From an uncultured Marinobacter sp. (GTDB lineage Bacteria > Pseudomonadota > Gammaproteobacteria > Pseudomonadales > Oleiphilaceae), in contig NZ_CAMPJO010000004.1 of assembly GCF_946886895.1 (NCBI RefSeq), positions 62,001 through 126,000 on the forward strand: a stretch of 64,000 nucleotides of DNA, read 5' to 3'. Shown here piece after piece: positions 42,961 through 52,071 of the stretch (within the stretch, counting starts at the first letter, position 1; each line of letters begins with the position of its first letter). Made by a program: the position numbers and the translations under genes. The notes under the pieces are model-generated. The model did no database searches and was not told where the DNA came from. It was given only the letters and a program-made list of their open reading frames with translations.

Positions 42961-43275
42961 TCAGGCATCGGGTGCCGGTTCTCCGGCGCCCGCGTCGTCC
43001 GGGGTACGGCCCCGGATGTGGAAGGCAAACGCCAGAATTTCGGCAATCACCCGGTACAGATGCTCCGGGATCTCTTCGTTCAGGGATAACCGGGCCAGCA
43101 GGCTGGCCAGCTCGGCATTCTCATACAGCGGCACGCCATGTTCCCGGGCAATGCGGACGATCTCGTCAGCCAGCTCGTGGGTGCCCGTGGCCGCAATCGT
43201 CGGCGCCTTTTCCCCATCGTACTTCAGGGCGACTGCGGCGCTGGTTGCGCTATGCTCGTGATGCTTCTCGGTCAT
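42961..43275 (-). CDS. FlhB C-domain-only protein (FhlB/YlqH-like)
   Basis: This 104-aa soluble protein aligns with the part of FlhB after its NPTH cleavage site. AVALKYDGEKAPTIAATGTHELADEIVRIAREHGVP matches [38 protein letters not shown] of the full FlhB at 25359. It has no membrane part and no NPTH, so it mimics the freed C-terminal fragment. Bacillus YlqH is a known example of the type. It overlaps the FliK-like gene by 4 bases and is cotranscribed with it. Confidence 0.88.
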   Translation of the reverse strand: MTEKHHEHSATSAAVALKYDGEKAPTIAATGTHELADEIVRIAREHGVPLYENAELASLLARLSLNEEIPEHLYRVIAEILAFAFHIRGRTPDDAGAGEPAPDA

Positions 43276-44633
43276 GCCCGGGTATCCACCAGTCTGTGTT
43301 CGAGCCGGGTTGCCGGTTGTTGCGGGGTGCCCCGCCGGCAGTCGAGGTCGGTCACGTCCAGGCCAAGATCGGTCAGGCTGCGCCGCAACTGCGGCAACTC
43401 ATCATGAACCCGTTTCAGGGTACTCTGTTTCTCTGCCCACACCCGGGCGCTCACGGATTGCTGGCGTAACGCCACATCAAAGTGCAGGGGGCCGGCCTCG
43501 TCCAGATCAATGGCTAGCGCCAGCCGCCACTCCCGGGTGGCCGACGGATGGCGATTCCCGGACTCGGATGAGCCATCCTCACGGTACTGCTCCAGGCGAA
43601 GCTGGGCGACCCGGGGCTCATTTTGCGGCGTCACCCAGGGCAATTCCAGAAGCATGGTCGAGGCGGGCGCGGCGGCATCACCGCCGGCCCGTGCCGTCAG
43701 TACCTGGCTGTGAAGCTGATTGACGGTAATCCGGTTAAGCATGCCCGCCAGCAGTCGCAGCACCTGCCCGGCGGTGGCGGATTCACTGGTGCCGGCGCCC
43801 GGGGTCGGGGCCACCGCCTGGGGAAACTGCAGCGGCGCCTGAACCAGTTCCGGGCTCGCCAGGGGGATCAGCCGGTTGAACTGCTCCGTGGGCGTGCCTT
43901 GCTGGGCGAGCAGGGCAGTGATCACCCGGCCGATGGCCAGTTTGAGATCCGGCAAGGCCGGCGAGGGCGAACTGGCGAGCCTGGCCTCCGCAAATAATCC
44001 GCTTTCAGAGAGCCACTGCTTTACCTGGCTGGCCATGTCCGGCTGGCTGCCAGCCCCCGGTTTAAGCGCCTGGCTCGCCGGCAGGCGGGCCAGGACCTGT
44101 TCAATGGCCTGTCGCGCAGCGTCTGGTAGTGGCTGTAAACTCCGCGCCGACGGTAACTGCCCGGGCGCCGATTCCGCTCGCAAACCCTGGGTCAGGGCGG
44201 TCAGAAGTTTGGTCAGGCCGCCGTCCAGGGTCTGTTGCCAGGGCATTCGCTGTGCCAGCGCCCGGGCAATGCCGGCCTCCGGGGGCGGTGCCAGCTTGCC
44301 GAGCAGTTGCAGCTCATTGCCGGCCCGCATGACCTTTACCCAGTCGCCGGTGTTCAGGTCGGTGTTGCCAATCGTTGCCTGGGTCAGCAGGGATTTCCCT
44401 TTCAGCGCCAGCAGCAGCTCAACACCGCCCCCCTGACGGTTGATGATCTCTGCCACCCGGGCCAGGGTGGCTTCCCGGTTGGTCAACTGGAGCTGGTCCA
44501 GCTGCTGCCGGGCGGACGTGGCCAGGGCTTCGCGGCCCGGTGGCGGTTCCGTGCCTGGCTGCGCCGGCGTTTTGTTGGCCGGTGTTGCCGGCGGTGTCTG
44601 GGGCGTTTGGCCGCTAGGTAGTTTCATCGCCAT
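43272..44633 (-). CDS. second FliK-like protein (Flg_hook C-terminal domain)
   Basis: This protein is about 453 aa from ATG 44633 (MAMKLPSGQTPQTPPATP); the frame is open to 44744, and ATG 44627 is another choice. The N terminus is Pro/Thr/Gln-rich, the middle is Ala/Leu/Pro-rich, and the C-terminal part (about 330-430, LLELPWVTPQNEPRVAQLRLEQY and LALAIDLDEAGPLHFDVALR) resembles Flg_hook-type domains. It overlaps the FlhB-C-like gene. A full FliK already exists at 19437, so this is a paralogue with an unknown, possibly regulatory, role. Confidence 0.75.
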   Translation of the reverse strand: MAMKLPSGQTPQTPPATPANKTPAQPGTEPPPGREALATSARQQLDQLQLTNREATLARVAEIINRQGGGVELLLALKGKSLLTQATIGNTDLNTGDWVKVMRAGNELQLLGKLAPPPEAGIARALAQRMPWQQTLDGGLTKLLTALTQGLRAESAPGQLPSARSLQPLPDAARQAIEQVLARLPASQALKPGAGSQPDMASQVKQWLSESGLFAEARLASSPSPALPDLKLAIGRVITALLAQQGTPTEQFNRLIPLASPELVQAPLQFPQAVAPTPGAGTSESATAGQVLRLLAGMLNRITVNQLHSQVLTARAGGDAAAPASTMLLELPWVTPQNEPRVAQLRLEQYREDGSSESGNRHPSATREWRLALAIDLDEAGPLHFDVALRQQSVSARVWAEKQSTLKRVHDELPQLRRSLTDLGLDVTDLDCRRGTPQQPATRLEHRLVDTRA

Positions 44634-44674
44634 CGACTTGATGTTGAATAAGAGTAATCCGCAAGCGCTTTCGT

Positions 44675-44680
44675 TATAAT
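44675..44680 (+). promoter_or_regulatory. candidate -10 element upstream of ccmA
   Basis: A perfect TATAAT (44675-44680) lies about 105 bases before ccmA in the gap divergent from the FliK-like gene. No good -35 hexamer is found 17 bases upstream (GAGTAA), so an activator would be needed if this is real. Confidence 0.35.
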
Positions 44681-44784
44681 ACGTCGCGCCGGCGATGCTC
44701 GCCGTGAATACTGTCTGCACCCTTGGTGCCAGCCATGAATGCACCCGATGTGTTGGATCGCATCGTCCTGGTTACGGGGCCCTG

Positions 44785-45423
44785 ATGTCTGAGCCGTTAC
44801 TACAGGCCATCAATCTAGAGTGTGAACGGGACGGGCGGATGTTGTTCCGGGACCTCTCGTTTTCCATACTGCCCGGTACGGTGACCCGTGTCGAGGGGCC
44901 GAATGGCTCCGGCAAGACCACCCTGCTGAGAATGCTGGCGGGCCTCAATGACGGCTGGGCCGGCGAGATGCTCTGGTGTGGTGAACCCCGGCGGCGTCAG
45001 CGTGAGGTGTTCCTTCGTAACAGCCTTTACCTTGGGCATCGCCCGGGTATCAAGCCCCTGCTGACTCCCCTTGAGAACCTCCGGGCACTCAGTGCCGGTC
45101 GTCGGCCACTGCCGGACCCATTGTTGCGTCAGGCGCTGGCGGGCACGGGGCTGGACGGATTCGCCGACGTTCCGTGTCGTAATCTGTCAGCAGGGCAGCA
45201 ACGGCGAGTGGCGCTGGCTCGCCTGTTGGTTGCGGATGAACCCCTGTGGCTGCTGGATGAAATGTTCACCGCCATCGATGCCCATGGCATCGTGGCCCTG
45301 GAGTCCCTGTTGCAGCAGCGGGCGGAAGAAGGAGGTGCGGTGGTGGTGACGACACACCATCCGTTGCAGCTCCCGGGCATGCAGCGGATTGTTCTCGGTG
45401 GAGGACACGCCGATGAACGCTGA
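44785..45423 (+). CDS. ccmA: CcmA, heme exporter ATP-binding protein
   Basis: This 212-aa ABC ATPase has Walker A GPNGSGKT at 38-45, signature LSAGQQRRVALARL and Walker B LWLLDEM. ATG 44785 (MSEPLLQAINLECERDG) fits the family; an upstream in-frame start at 44695 adds unrelated sequence. CcmA with CcmB, C and D drives release of holo-CcmE during cytochrome c maturation. It is first in an operon of nine ccm genes and overlaps ccmB by 11 bases. Confidence 0.97.
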   Translation: MSEPLLQAINLECERDGRMLFRDLSFSILPGTVTRVEGPNGSGKTTLLRMLAGLNDGWAGEMLWCGEPRRRQREVFLRNSLYLGHRPGIKPLLTPLENLRALSAGRRPLPDPLLRQALAGTGLDGFADVPCRNLSAGQQRRVALARLLVADEPLWLLDEMFTAIDAHGIVALESLLQQRAEEGGAVVVTTHHPLQLPGMQRIVLGGGHADER

Positions 45424-46138
45424 GACCCGTCCGGAAGTTATGCTGGTCGACGGCGGTGTCGGGTTATGGCTGGCAATCCGCTCAGTGTTCCTGCGGGACC
45501 TGAAGGTGGCCATACGGCAACGGCAGGATCTGCTCAATCCACTGCTGTTTTTTGTCATGGTGGTTACCCTGTTCCCCCTCGGGGTTAGTCCGGAAGTGTC
45601 ATTCCTGAGAGAAGCCGGAGCCGGTATCCTGTGGGTGGCGGCGTTGTTGTCGGTGTTGCTGTCCCTGGACCATCTGTTTCGGCACGATTTTGACGATGGC
45701 ACCCTGGAACAACTGGTGCTCCAGCCGCAGCCGCTGTTTCTGCTGGTGCTTGCGAAAACGGCGGCCCACTGGGTGTTGACGGGGCTGCCGCTGATCCTGC
45801 TGACACCGGTGCTCGGTGTGATGGTGCATCTGGACGGGAACTCCATCTCGGTTCTTTGTCTAACGCTGCTGGTCGGTACACCGGTGCTCAGCCTGATCGG
45901 CGCCATCGGCGCGGCTTTGACCCTGGGATTGCGGTCGGCCGGGGTGCTCTTGTCGCTGCTGATTATCCCGCTGTACATCCCCGTGCTGATTTTCGGCACC
46001 GGGACCGTTGCGGCGGCATCCGAGGGAGCGCCCGTGAGCGCCTACCTGGCGCTGATGGGCGCGTTTCTGGTACTGGCGGTAACGCTGGCACCCTTTGCCG
46101 CCGCCGCCGCGCTCAGGATCAGCCTGTCCAACGGCTAG
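45413..46138 (+). CDS. ccmB: CcmB, heme exporter membrane subunit
   Basis: This 241-aa protein has six hydrophobic segments and family motifs FLRDLKVAIRQRQDLLNPLLFF, LDHLFRHDFDDGTLEQLVLQP and LSLLIIPLYIPVLIFGTG. ATG 45413 lies inside the ccmA end; TTG-type upstream starts would overlap further. It forms the ABC transporter with CcmA. The length is slightly above that of Escherichia coli because of an N-terminal extension. ccmC follows after 67 bases. Confidence 0.96.
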   Translation: MNAETRPEVMLVDGGVGLWLAIRSVFLRDLKVAIRQRQDLLNPLLFFVMVVTLFPLGVSPEVSFLREAGAGILWVAALLSVLLSLDHLFRHDFDDGTLEQLVLQPQPLFLLVLAKTAAHWVLTGLPLILLTPVLGVMVHLDGNSISVLCLTLLVGTPVLSLIGAIGAALTLGLRSAGVLLSLLIIPLYIPVLIFGTGTVAAASEGAPVSAYLALMGAFLVLAVTLAPFAAAAALRISLSNG

Positions 46139-46205
46139 GGGCCTGCGGTGCCATGAGGAAGGGCGGGACAACGAATGACGGTAACGGTTAAACGGTGACC
46201 AACTG

Positions 46206-46952
46206 ATGTGGCAATGGTTTCATAAACTGGGTTCTCCGAAATGGTTCTACGGGATTGCAGCCCGGTTGAACCCCTGGCTGCTTGCCTCAGGGCTTTTGCT
46301 GCTGGTTGCCGGTATGGTGTGGGGACTGGGCTTCGCGCCCAAGGATTACCTGCAGGGCAACAGTTACCGGATAATCTTTATCCATGTGCCGACGGCTTTC
46401 CTCGCGCAATCGGTGTACGTGATGATGGCGGTGGCCGGGGTGGTCACCCTGGTGTGGCGCATGAAGCTGGCGGATGTCTTTGTCCGGGCGGTTGCGCCCG
46501 TGGGGTTGGTGTTGACGTTTCTGGCCCTGTTTACCGGCGCCGTGTGGGGCAAGCCCACCTGGGGCACCTGGTGGATCTGGGACGCGCGGCTGACATCCAT
46601 GCTGATCCTGCTGTTCCTGTACGGCGGGGTGATTGCGCTGGACCGCGCCATCAATGATGAGCAGTCGGCGGCCCGCGCGGTGGCGGTGCTGGTGCTGGTG
46701 GGCGTGGTGAATATTCCGATCATCAAGTATTCGGTGGAGTGGTGGAATACCCTGCACCAGCCGGCCACGTTCAAGCTGACCGAGAAACCGTCCATGCCGG
46801 CGGACATGTGGGTGCCGTTGCTGCTCTCCGTGTTGGGGCTCTACCTGATTTTCGGCTGGCTGGCGTGTGTGCGCATGCAAACGGAGGTTCTGGTGCGGGA
46901 ACAGCGGACCCGGTGGGTAAAAGATCTGGTGATGACGGGAAGGATCAAGTGA
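46206..46952 (+). CDS. ccmC: CcmC, heme-handling protein
   Basis: This 248-aa protein has six membrane segments and the tryptophan-rich WWD motif ([19 protein letters not shown], about 116-134) that holds heme. His residues lie in [13 protein letters not shown] and [10 protein letters not shown]. CcmC loads heme onto CcmE in the periplasm. Its stop overlaps the ccmD start (TGATG). Confidence 0.98.
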   Translation: MWQWFHKLGSPKWFYGIAARLNPWLLASGLLLLVAGMVWGLGFAPKDYLQGNSYRIIFIHVPTAFLAQSVYVMMAVAGVVTLVWRMKLADVFVRAVAPVGLVLTFLALFTGAVWGKPTWGTWWIWDARLTSMLILLFLYGGVIALDRAINDEQSAARAVAVLVLVGVVNIPIIKYSVEWWNTLHQPATFKLTEKPSMPADMWVPLLLSVLGLYLIFGWLACVRMQTEVLVREQRTRWVKDLVMTGRIK

Positions 46953-47188
46953 TGGCGTTTGAATCCTGGGCGGCGTTTCTGGCCATGGAAGGGCACGGGC
47001 CCTACGTGTGGTCTTGTTACGCGGTCTTTGTGGTATTGGTGGCGGGCCTGATGATCTGGTCGGTGCGCCGTAAAAAGGCGGTGATTGCCGTCTGCCGCCG
47101 TGGGTATGAGTTTCAGGCGGACGAGAGTAAAGTGGCAGCCTCCGCGGCGCCGGCCTCGTTCGCACGTGTTGATGTTTCCCGGGACTGA
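46952..47188 (+). CDS. ccmD: CcmD, small heme-export complex protein
   Basis: This 78-aa protein has one membrane helix (about 17-38, [21 protein letters not shown]) followed by a basic stretch ([13 protein letters not shown]), as in CcmD. The start is placed at the ATG overlapping the ccmC stop. CcmD stabilises holo-CcmE in the CcmABCD complex. The Ala/Ser-rich tail is a little longer than usual. Confidence 0.92.
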   Translation: MAFESWAAFLAMEGHGPYVWSCYAVFVVLVAGLMIWSVRRKKAVIAVCRRGYEFQADESKVAASAAPASFARVDVSRD

Positions 47189-47202
47189 AGGGCAGGTATC
47201 TG

Positions 47203-47667
47203 ATGCATCCGATCCGTAAAAAACGGCTCACAATCGTACTGTTTTTGTTGGTTGGCGTGTCTGTTGCCGTGGGGCTGACCACCTATGCCCTGCGCCAGAA
47301 CATCAACCTGTTCTATGACCCAACCCAGATTGCCGCCGGAGAGGCGCCGGTGGACGTCCGCATTCGCGCGGGCGGTATGGTGGAGGCGGGGTCGGTGATT
47401 CGTGACTCCGACAGTCTGAAAGTGGCCTTCCGGGTGACCGATTACAATGCCTCGGTGGCGGTTGAATATACCGGCATCCTGCCCGACCTGTTTGCAGAGG
47501 GGCAGGGCGTCGTCGCCATGGGGCGCCTGGATGAGCAAGGGCGCTTTATCGCGGATCAGGTCCTGGCCAAGCACGACGAGAATTACATGCCACCGGAAGT
47601 GGCAGACTCGCTGAAGCAGGCCAGTGCCGGCAAAACGGAGAGTGAATCGGCGGATGCCAGTTACTGA
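47203..47667 (+). CDS. ccmE: CcmE, heme chaperone
   Basis: This 154-aa protein has one N-terminal membrane anchor (about 8-29) and an OB-fold. Heme is bound covalently through His124 in [13 protein letters not shown], the conserved HxxxY motif. [22 protein letters not shown] and GVVAMG are also typical. It receives heme from CcmC and passes it to CcmF. Confidence 0.98.
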   Translation: MHPIRKKRLTIVLFLLVGVSVAVGLTTYALRQNINLFYDPTQIAAGEAPVDVRIRAGGMVEAGSVIRDSDSLKVAFRVTDYNASVAVEYTGILPDLFAEGQGVVAMGRLDEQGRFIADQVLAKHDENYMPPEVADSLKQASAGKTESESADASY

Positions 47668-47705
47668 ACTTTTAACTCTGACAGCCTGATTTCTGGAGGG
47701 CGTTG

Positions 47706-49709
47706 ATGTATCCCGAATTCGGACAGCTTGCATTGATCCTGGCGCTGCTGTTGGCAGTGCTCCTGTCGGTGATCCCCCTGGTGGGTTCGGTGACCGGCCG
47801 GGATAACCTCCAGGCGTTTGCCCGGCCGCTGGCGTCCGGCGTGTTTGTGTTCGTGGCCCTGGCGTTTGCGGTGCTCACCCACGCTTTCCTGACAGACGAT
47901 TTTTCGGTGGCCTATGTGGCCAACAACAGCAACAGTCTGCTGCCGTGGTATTTCAAGTTCAGCGCGGTCTGGGGTGGCCATGAAGGGTCGCTGCTGCTCT
48001 GGATACTGATGCTGTCGGGCTGGACCCTGGCCGTGGCCATTTTCAGCCGGCGACTGCCCGCTGTGATGATTTCCCAGGTACTTTCGGTACTGGGGATGGT
48101 CTGTGTCGGCTTCCTGCTGTTTATTGTGATTACCTCCAACCCGTTTGATCGCCTGTTGCCCAATGTGCCGGCCGACGGCGCCGATCTGAATCCGCTGCTG
48201 CAGGACGTTGGCCTGATTATTCATCCGCCCATGCTGTACATGGGCTATGTCGGCTTTGCGGTCGCCTTTGCCTTCGCCATCGCGGCCCTGATCAACGGCC
48301 GCCTGGATGCCGCCTGGGCCCGCTGGTCGAGACCCTGGACCACGGTTGCCTGGGCGTTCCTGTCGGTGGGTATCGCGCTGGGCAGTTGGTGGGCCTATTA
48401 CGAACTTGGCTGGGGTGGCTGGTGGTTCTGGGACCCTGTGGAAAACGCCTCGTTGCTGCCCTGGCTGTCCGGTACCGCGCTGATGCATTCACTGGCGGTC
48501 ACGGAGAAGCGGGGGGTATTCAAGAGCTGGACGGTACTCCTGGCGATTGTGACCTTCGCCCTCAGTCTGTTGGGTACCTTCCTGGTCCGCTCCGGGGTCC
48601 TGACGTCGGTGCACGCCTTCGCGTCGGACCCGGAGCGGGGCACCTTCCTGCTGGTTCTGCTGGCGGTGACGGTGATCGCCAGCCTGACCCTGTATGCGTT
48701 CCGGGCACCGGTGGTGCATGTACGGTCCCGGTACGGTTCGCTGTCCAGGGAAATCTTTCTGCTGTTGAACAATGTGTTGCTGGTGTCTGCCACGATCCTG
48801 GTGGCGGTTGGTACCCTGTATCCGCTGGTGCTCGACTATCTGGAAATGGGCAAACTGTCCATTGGTGAGCCGTTCTTCAATATCACGTTCAGCCCGTTGG
48901 CGATCGCGACCGGATTGTTGATGGGGGCCGGTATTTTCTCTCGCTGGAAAAAGACCGACGGAGGCTGGCTTGGCCGTAAGCTGCTGTGGCCCCTGGCGGT
49001 GAGCCTGAGTATCACCACGGCCGTGATGATCGGTTACGGGGGCTTCAGGCCCTGGGCGTTTGCCGGCGTGTTTGCGGCGGTGTGGGTCGCGGCGGCGACC
49101 TTCTGGGATCTGTGGGACAAATCCTCGTCCCGGAAGGGCCGGATACACGGGTTACGCCGGCAATCCCGGAGTTATTACGGCATGGTGCTTGGTCACCTTG
49201 GCCTGGCCATTACCATGGCGGGCGCTACGGTCGCCTCCAACTACGGTCTCGAACGTGATGTACGGATGGCGCCCGGGGATGTCGCTACCGTTGGCGATTT
49301 CCAGTTTGCCTTTGTGTCGACCGGGGACCGTCAGGGCCAGAATTTCACCGCCCGTTACGGCACTTTTGAATTGCGCCAGGATGGTGAACAGCTTGCCGTT
49401 CTCAAACCGGAAAAACGCCAGTATTCGGTGGGGATGAACGTGATGACCGAGGCTGATATTGATGCCGGCCTGTTCCGGGATATCTTCGTGGCGCTGGGGG
49501 AGCAGGTCTCTGATGAGGCCTGGGCGGTGCGCCTGCAGTATAAACCGTTGGTGCGCTGGTTATGGCTCGGGGCACTGTTTATGGCCGCTGGTGGCTTCCT
49601 GGCCATTGCCGACCGGCGTTACCGGATACGGGATCGGGCCTCCGAGTCTTCGGTCTCCGGGGCTGAGCGCCCGGACGGTACCAGCCAGCCAGTAGGGGCG
49701 ACGTCATGA
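47706..49709 (+). CDS. ccmF: CcmF, cytochrome c heme lyase subunit
   Basis: This 667-aa protein has about 14 membrane segments and the WWD motif GWGGWWFWDPVENASLLPWL (about 238-257). Conserved segments WGGHEGSLLLW and HPPMLYMGYVGF are present. ATG 47706 is used because GGAGG lies about 6 bases upstream; a TTG one codon earlier is less likely. CcmF attaches heme to apocytochrome c with CcmH and CcmI. It overlaps ccmG by 4 bases. Confidence 0.98.
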   Translation: MYPEFGQLALILALLLAVLLSVIPLVGSVTGRDNLQAFARPLASGVFVFVALAFAVLTHAFLTDDFSVAYVANNSNSLLPWYFKFSAVWGGHEGSLLLWILMLSGWTLAVAIFSRRLPAVMISQVLSVLGMVCVGFLLFIVITSNPFDRLLPNVPADGADLNPLLQDVGLIIHPPMLYMGYVGFAVAFAFAIAALINGRLDAAWARWSRPWTTVAWAFLSVGIALGSWWAYYELGWGGWWFWDPVENASLLPWLSGTALMHSLAVTEKRGVFKSWTVLLAIVTFALSLLGTFLVRSGVLTSVHAFASDPERGTFLLVLLAVTVIASLTLYAFRAPVVHVRSRYGSLSREIFLLLNNVLLVSATILVAVGTLYPLVLDYLEMGKLSIGEPFFNITFSPLAIATGLLMGAGIFSRWKKTDGGWLGRKLLWPLAVSLSITTAVMIGYGGFRPWAFAGVFAAVWVAAATFWDLWDKSSSRKGRIHGLRRQSRSYYGMVLGHLGLAITMAGATVASNYGLERDVRMAPGDVATVGDFQFAFVSTGDRQGQNFTARYGTFELRQDGEQLAVLKPEKRQYSVGMNVMTEADIDAGLFRDIFVALGEQVSDEAWAVRLQYKPLVRWLWLGALFMAAGGFLAIADRRYRIRDRASESSVSGAERPDGTSQPVGATS

Positions 49710-50245
49710 AACGGATCATCCTGTTCCTGCCACTCGTCCTGGCCGTGGGCCTGGGTGTGGTACTGTTCGCCGGCATCGGCAAAGACCCGACAAAACTGGA
49801 GTCGGCGCTGGTGGGCAAGCCGGTTCCGGAATTCAGCCTGGACGACCTGAACCGGCCGGGCACCATCCTCGACCAGGGGCTGTTCCGTGGCGGTGTGAAA
49901 CTGCTCAATGTCTGGGGCACCTGGTGCCCGGCGTGTCGGGATGAACACGACGATCTGTTGTGGCTGGCCCGGGAAAAAGGGGTGGATATTATCGGGCTGA
50001 ACTACAAGGACAACCGGGCCGATGCGCTGGCCTGGCTGAAACGGCTGGGTGACCCCTATCAGACCACCATATACGATCCGAAGGGTACGCTGGGGTTTGA
50101 TCTGGGGGTATACGGCGCGCCGGAAACGTTTGTGATTGATGCCGGTGGCATTGTTCGCTACCGCCACGTGGGGGTGATTAACCCCAAGGTGTGGGAAGAA
50201 ACACTGTTGCCGGTGATCAACGATGTGCGGGGCGATGACCAATGA
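49706..50245 (+). CDS. ccmG: CcmG (DsbE), thioredoxin-like reductant
   Basis: This 179-aa protein has an N-terminal membrane anchor (about 4-23) and a thioredoxin fold with active site WGTWCPACRDEH (CPAC). The acidic GVDIIGLNYKD insert typical of CcmG/DsbE follows. It keeps the heme-binding cysteines of apocytochrome c reduced. It overlaps ccmF and ccmH by 4 bases each. Confidence 0.97.
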   Translation: MKRIILFLPLVLAVGLGVVLFAGIGKDPTKLESALVGKPVPEFSLDDLNRPGTILDQGLFRGGVKLLNVWGTWCPACRDEHDDLLWLAREKGVDIIGLNYKDNRADALAWLKRLGDPYQTTIYDPKGTLGFDLGVYGAPETFVIDAGGIVRYRHVGVINPKVWEETLLPVINDVRGDDQ

Positions 50246-50721
50246 TCAGGGTAATATCCGTGGTCGCCTTCCTGGCGTTGTCGGGACTGGCAATGGCCCA
50301 GGTGGCCGATGTGTACGAGTTTAACGATCCGTCCATGGAGGCTCGCTATCGGGCACTCACCGCCGAACTGCGCTGCCCGAAATGCCAGAACCAGAACATT
50401 GCGGATTCCGATGCCCCCATTGCCAGTGATATGCGCGACGAGGTGTACCGTATGATGCAGTCCGGTGCCAGTGACGATGCCATTGTCGATTCACTGGTGG
50501 CCCGGTTTGGTGAATTTGTGCGCTACAAACCCGAACTCGACCAGCGTACGTTTCTGCTGTGGGCGACCCCGGCCATTGCTGTTGTGGGCGGCTTGCTGGT
50601 GGTGGCGGGCGTGATTATACGGTCGCGCGGGCGTAACGACCGGCCGGCAGCACTCAGTGCCGATGAGAAAGCGCGGGCCGAGCGGCTTCTCGCCAGCCAG
50701 GATCACGACACCACCTCCTGA
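50242..50721 (+). CDS. ccmH: CcmH, apocytochrome c thiol oxidoreductase
   Basis: This 159-aa protein has a signal peptide (about 1-20), the redox motif LRCPKCQNQNIADSDAPIA and a membrane helix (about 108-128, FLLWATPAIAVVGGLLVVAG). It is the short CcmH form; the TPR part is a separate gene, ccmI. CcmH works with CcmG on the CXXCH cysteines. ccmI follows after 63 bases. Confidence 0.97.
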   Translation: MIRVISVVAFLALSGLAMAQVADVYEFNDPSMEARYRALTAELRCPKCQNQNIADSDAPIASDMRDEVYRMMQSGASDDAIVDSLVARFGEFVRYKPELDQRTFLLWATPAIAVVGGLLVVAGVIIRSRGRNDRPAALSADEKARAERLLASQDHDTTS

Positions 50722-50784
50722 AGCCAGCGCGATGAGGTGCCGGCCCGAGTACGATTTCATTTCTGAACCAGCGACGATAGCTTC

Positions 50785-52053
50785 ATGACTCAAACATTCT
50801 GGATTGCCGCCACGGTCCTCACTGTCATTGCCCTGGCCTTTGTACTGTACCCGGTTATTTTTCACCGCTCCGGCGCCCGCCGACAGGCCGATCTGCGAAA
50901 CCAGAACCTGATGGCCTATCGCTCACGGATGAAGGAGCTGGATAACGAGCACCAGGCCGGCATCCTGGATGACGAAAACTATCAGCAGCTCCGGGAAGAA
51001 CTGGCGGGCACCATGCTGGACGATGTGCCCGAGACCGAGACACCGGCCCGGGTGGTCACGGGTCGCAAGAGCGCCATCGTGGTGGCCCTTGTATCGATTC
51101 TGCTGGTTCCCGCTGCCACGGTCTACCTGTACCAGCGGTGGGGTGCCATGGATCAGGTCGAATCGTTTTTGGCCATGCAGGAGATGGATGCGACCGACAC
51201 AGCCCGGCGGGCCCGTATGTCGGAGCTGACCGACCAGCTGCGGTCGAAGCTGGAACAGGATCCCGACAACACCGAGGGCTGGGCCATGCTGGGCCGGACT
51301 TACATGCGCCTGGAGCGGTATGACGATGCCGCCTGGGCCTTCCGCCAGTTGGCCGACAGTGTCTCGGGCGAACGTGAGGCCCGGGCAACAGCGCTCGGCC
51401 TGGCCGCCCAGGCATTGTTCTTCCGAAGCCAGGGTGCCATGACGGAAGGCGTGAACAAGGCTATTGAGGCGGCCCGGCAGGTGAATCCGGACGAGGTCAA
51501 TGCCCTGGGTCTGTTGGGTATTCATGCGTTCAGTCAGGACGATTACCGCGAGGCCATTCGCTATTGGCAGCGTATTCTGGCGGTGGCGCCCAATCATCCC
51601 CAGGCCGGCTCCATTCGGGGTGGTCTCCGGGAAGCATACAACCGTCTGGGTGAGACGCCGCCCGCCGAGCTCACCGAAAAAGCCGTGGCTGGGCCGGGCG
51701 TGTCTGTCCGGGTGTCGCTGGACGAGGCGTTCCGTGATCAGGTTCCCCCGGATACCACCCTGTTCCTGTTCGCACGCCGGGCCGGCGCCAGTGACGGGCC
51801 GCCACTGGCCGTGGCCCGTCTCAGCGCGAGGGACCTGCCCATGGAGATACATCTGGATGACCGGTACGCGATGTCGCCCGAGGCCCGGATTTCCGGTGCC
51901 GGCCGTGTCATGGTGACGGCCCGGTTAAGCCGTTCCGGCAATGTCCGGCCTGACGCAGGCGACTGGCAGGGGAGCACGGAGGCCCCGGTTGCGGTTACCG
52001 AAGGCGAGCAGACGCCGGTGCCGATAGTGATAGATCAACAACTGACCAACTAA
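50785..52053 (+). CDS. ccmI: CcmI, apocytochrome c chaperone
   Basis: This 422-aa protein has two membrane helices (about 5-24 and 96-113) around a cytoplasmic loop, then a TPR region (about 145-290, GWAMLGRTYMRLERYDDAAW, ALGLLGIHAFSQDDYREAIR). A C-terminal periplasmic domain (PPDTTLFLFARRAG, PLAVARLSARDLP) resembles CcmI C domains. It presents apocytochrome c to CcmF/H. It is the last ccm gene, convergent with batD 18 bases away. Confidence 0.94.
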   Translation: MTQTFWIAATVLTVIALAFVLYPVIFHRSGARRQADLRNQNLMAYRSRMKELDNEHQAGILDDENYQQLREELAGTMLDDVPETETPARVVTGRKSAIVVALVSILLVPAATVYLYQRWGAMDQVESFLAMQEMDATDTARRARMSELTDQLRSKLEQDPDNTEGWAMLGRTYMRLERYDDAAWAFRQLADSVSGEREARATALGLAAQALFFRSQGAMTEGVNKAIEAARQVNPDEVNALGLLGIHAFSQDDYREAIRYWQRILAVAPNHPQAGSIRGGLREAYNRLGETPPAELTEKAVAGPGVSVRVSLDEAFRDQVPPDTTLFLFARRAGASDGPPLAVARLSARDLPMEIHLDDRYAMSPEARISGAGRVMVTARLSRSGNVRPDAGDWQGSTEAPVAVTEGEQTPVPIVIDQQLTN

Positions 52054-52071
52054 GGCCAGGGGACGTTCTGT

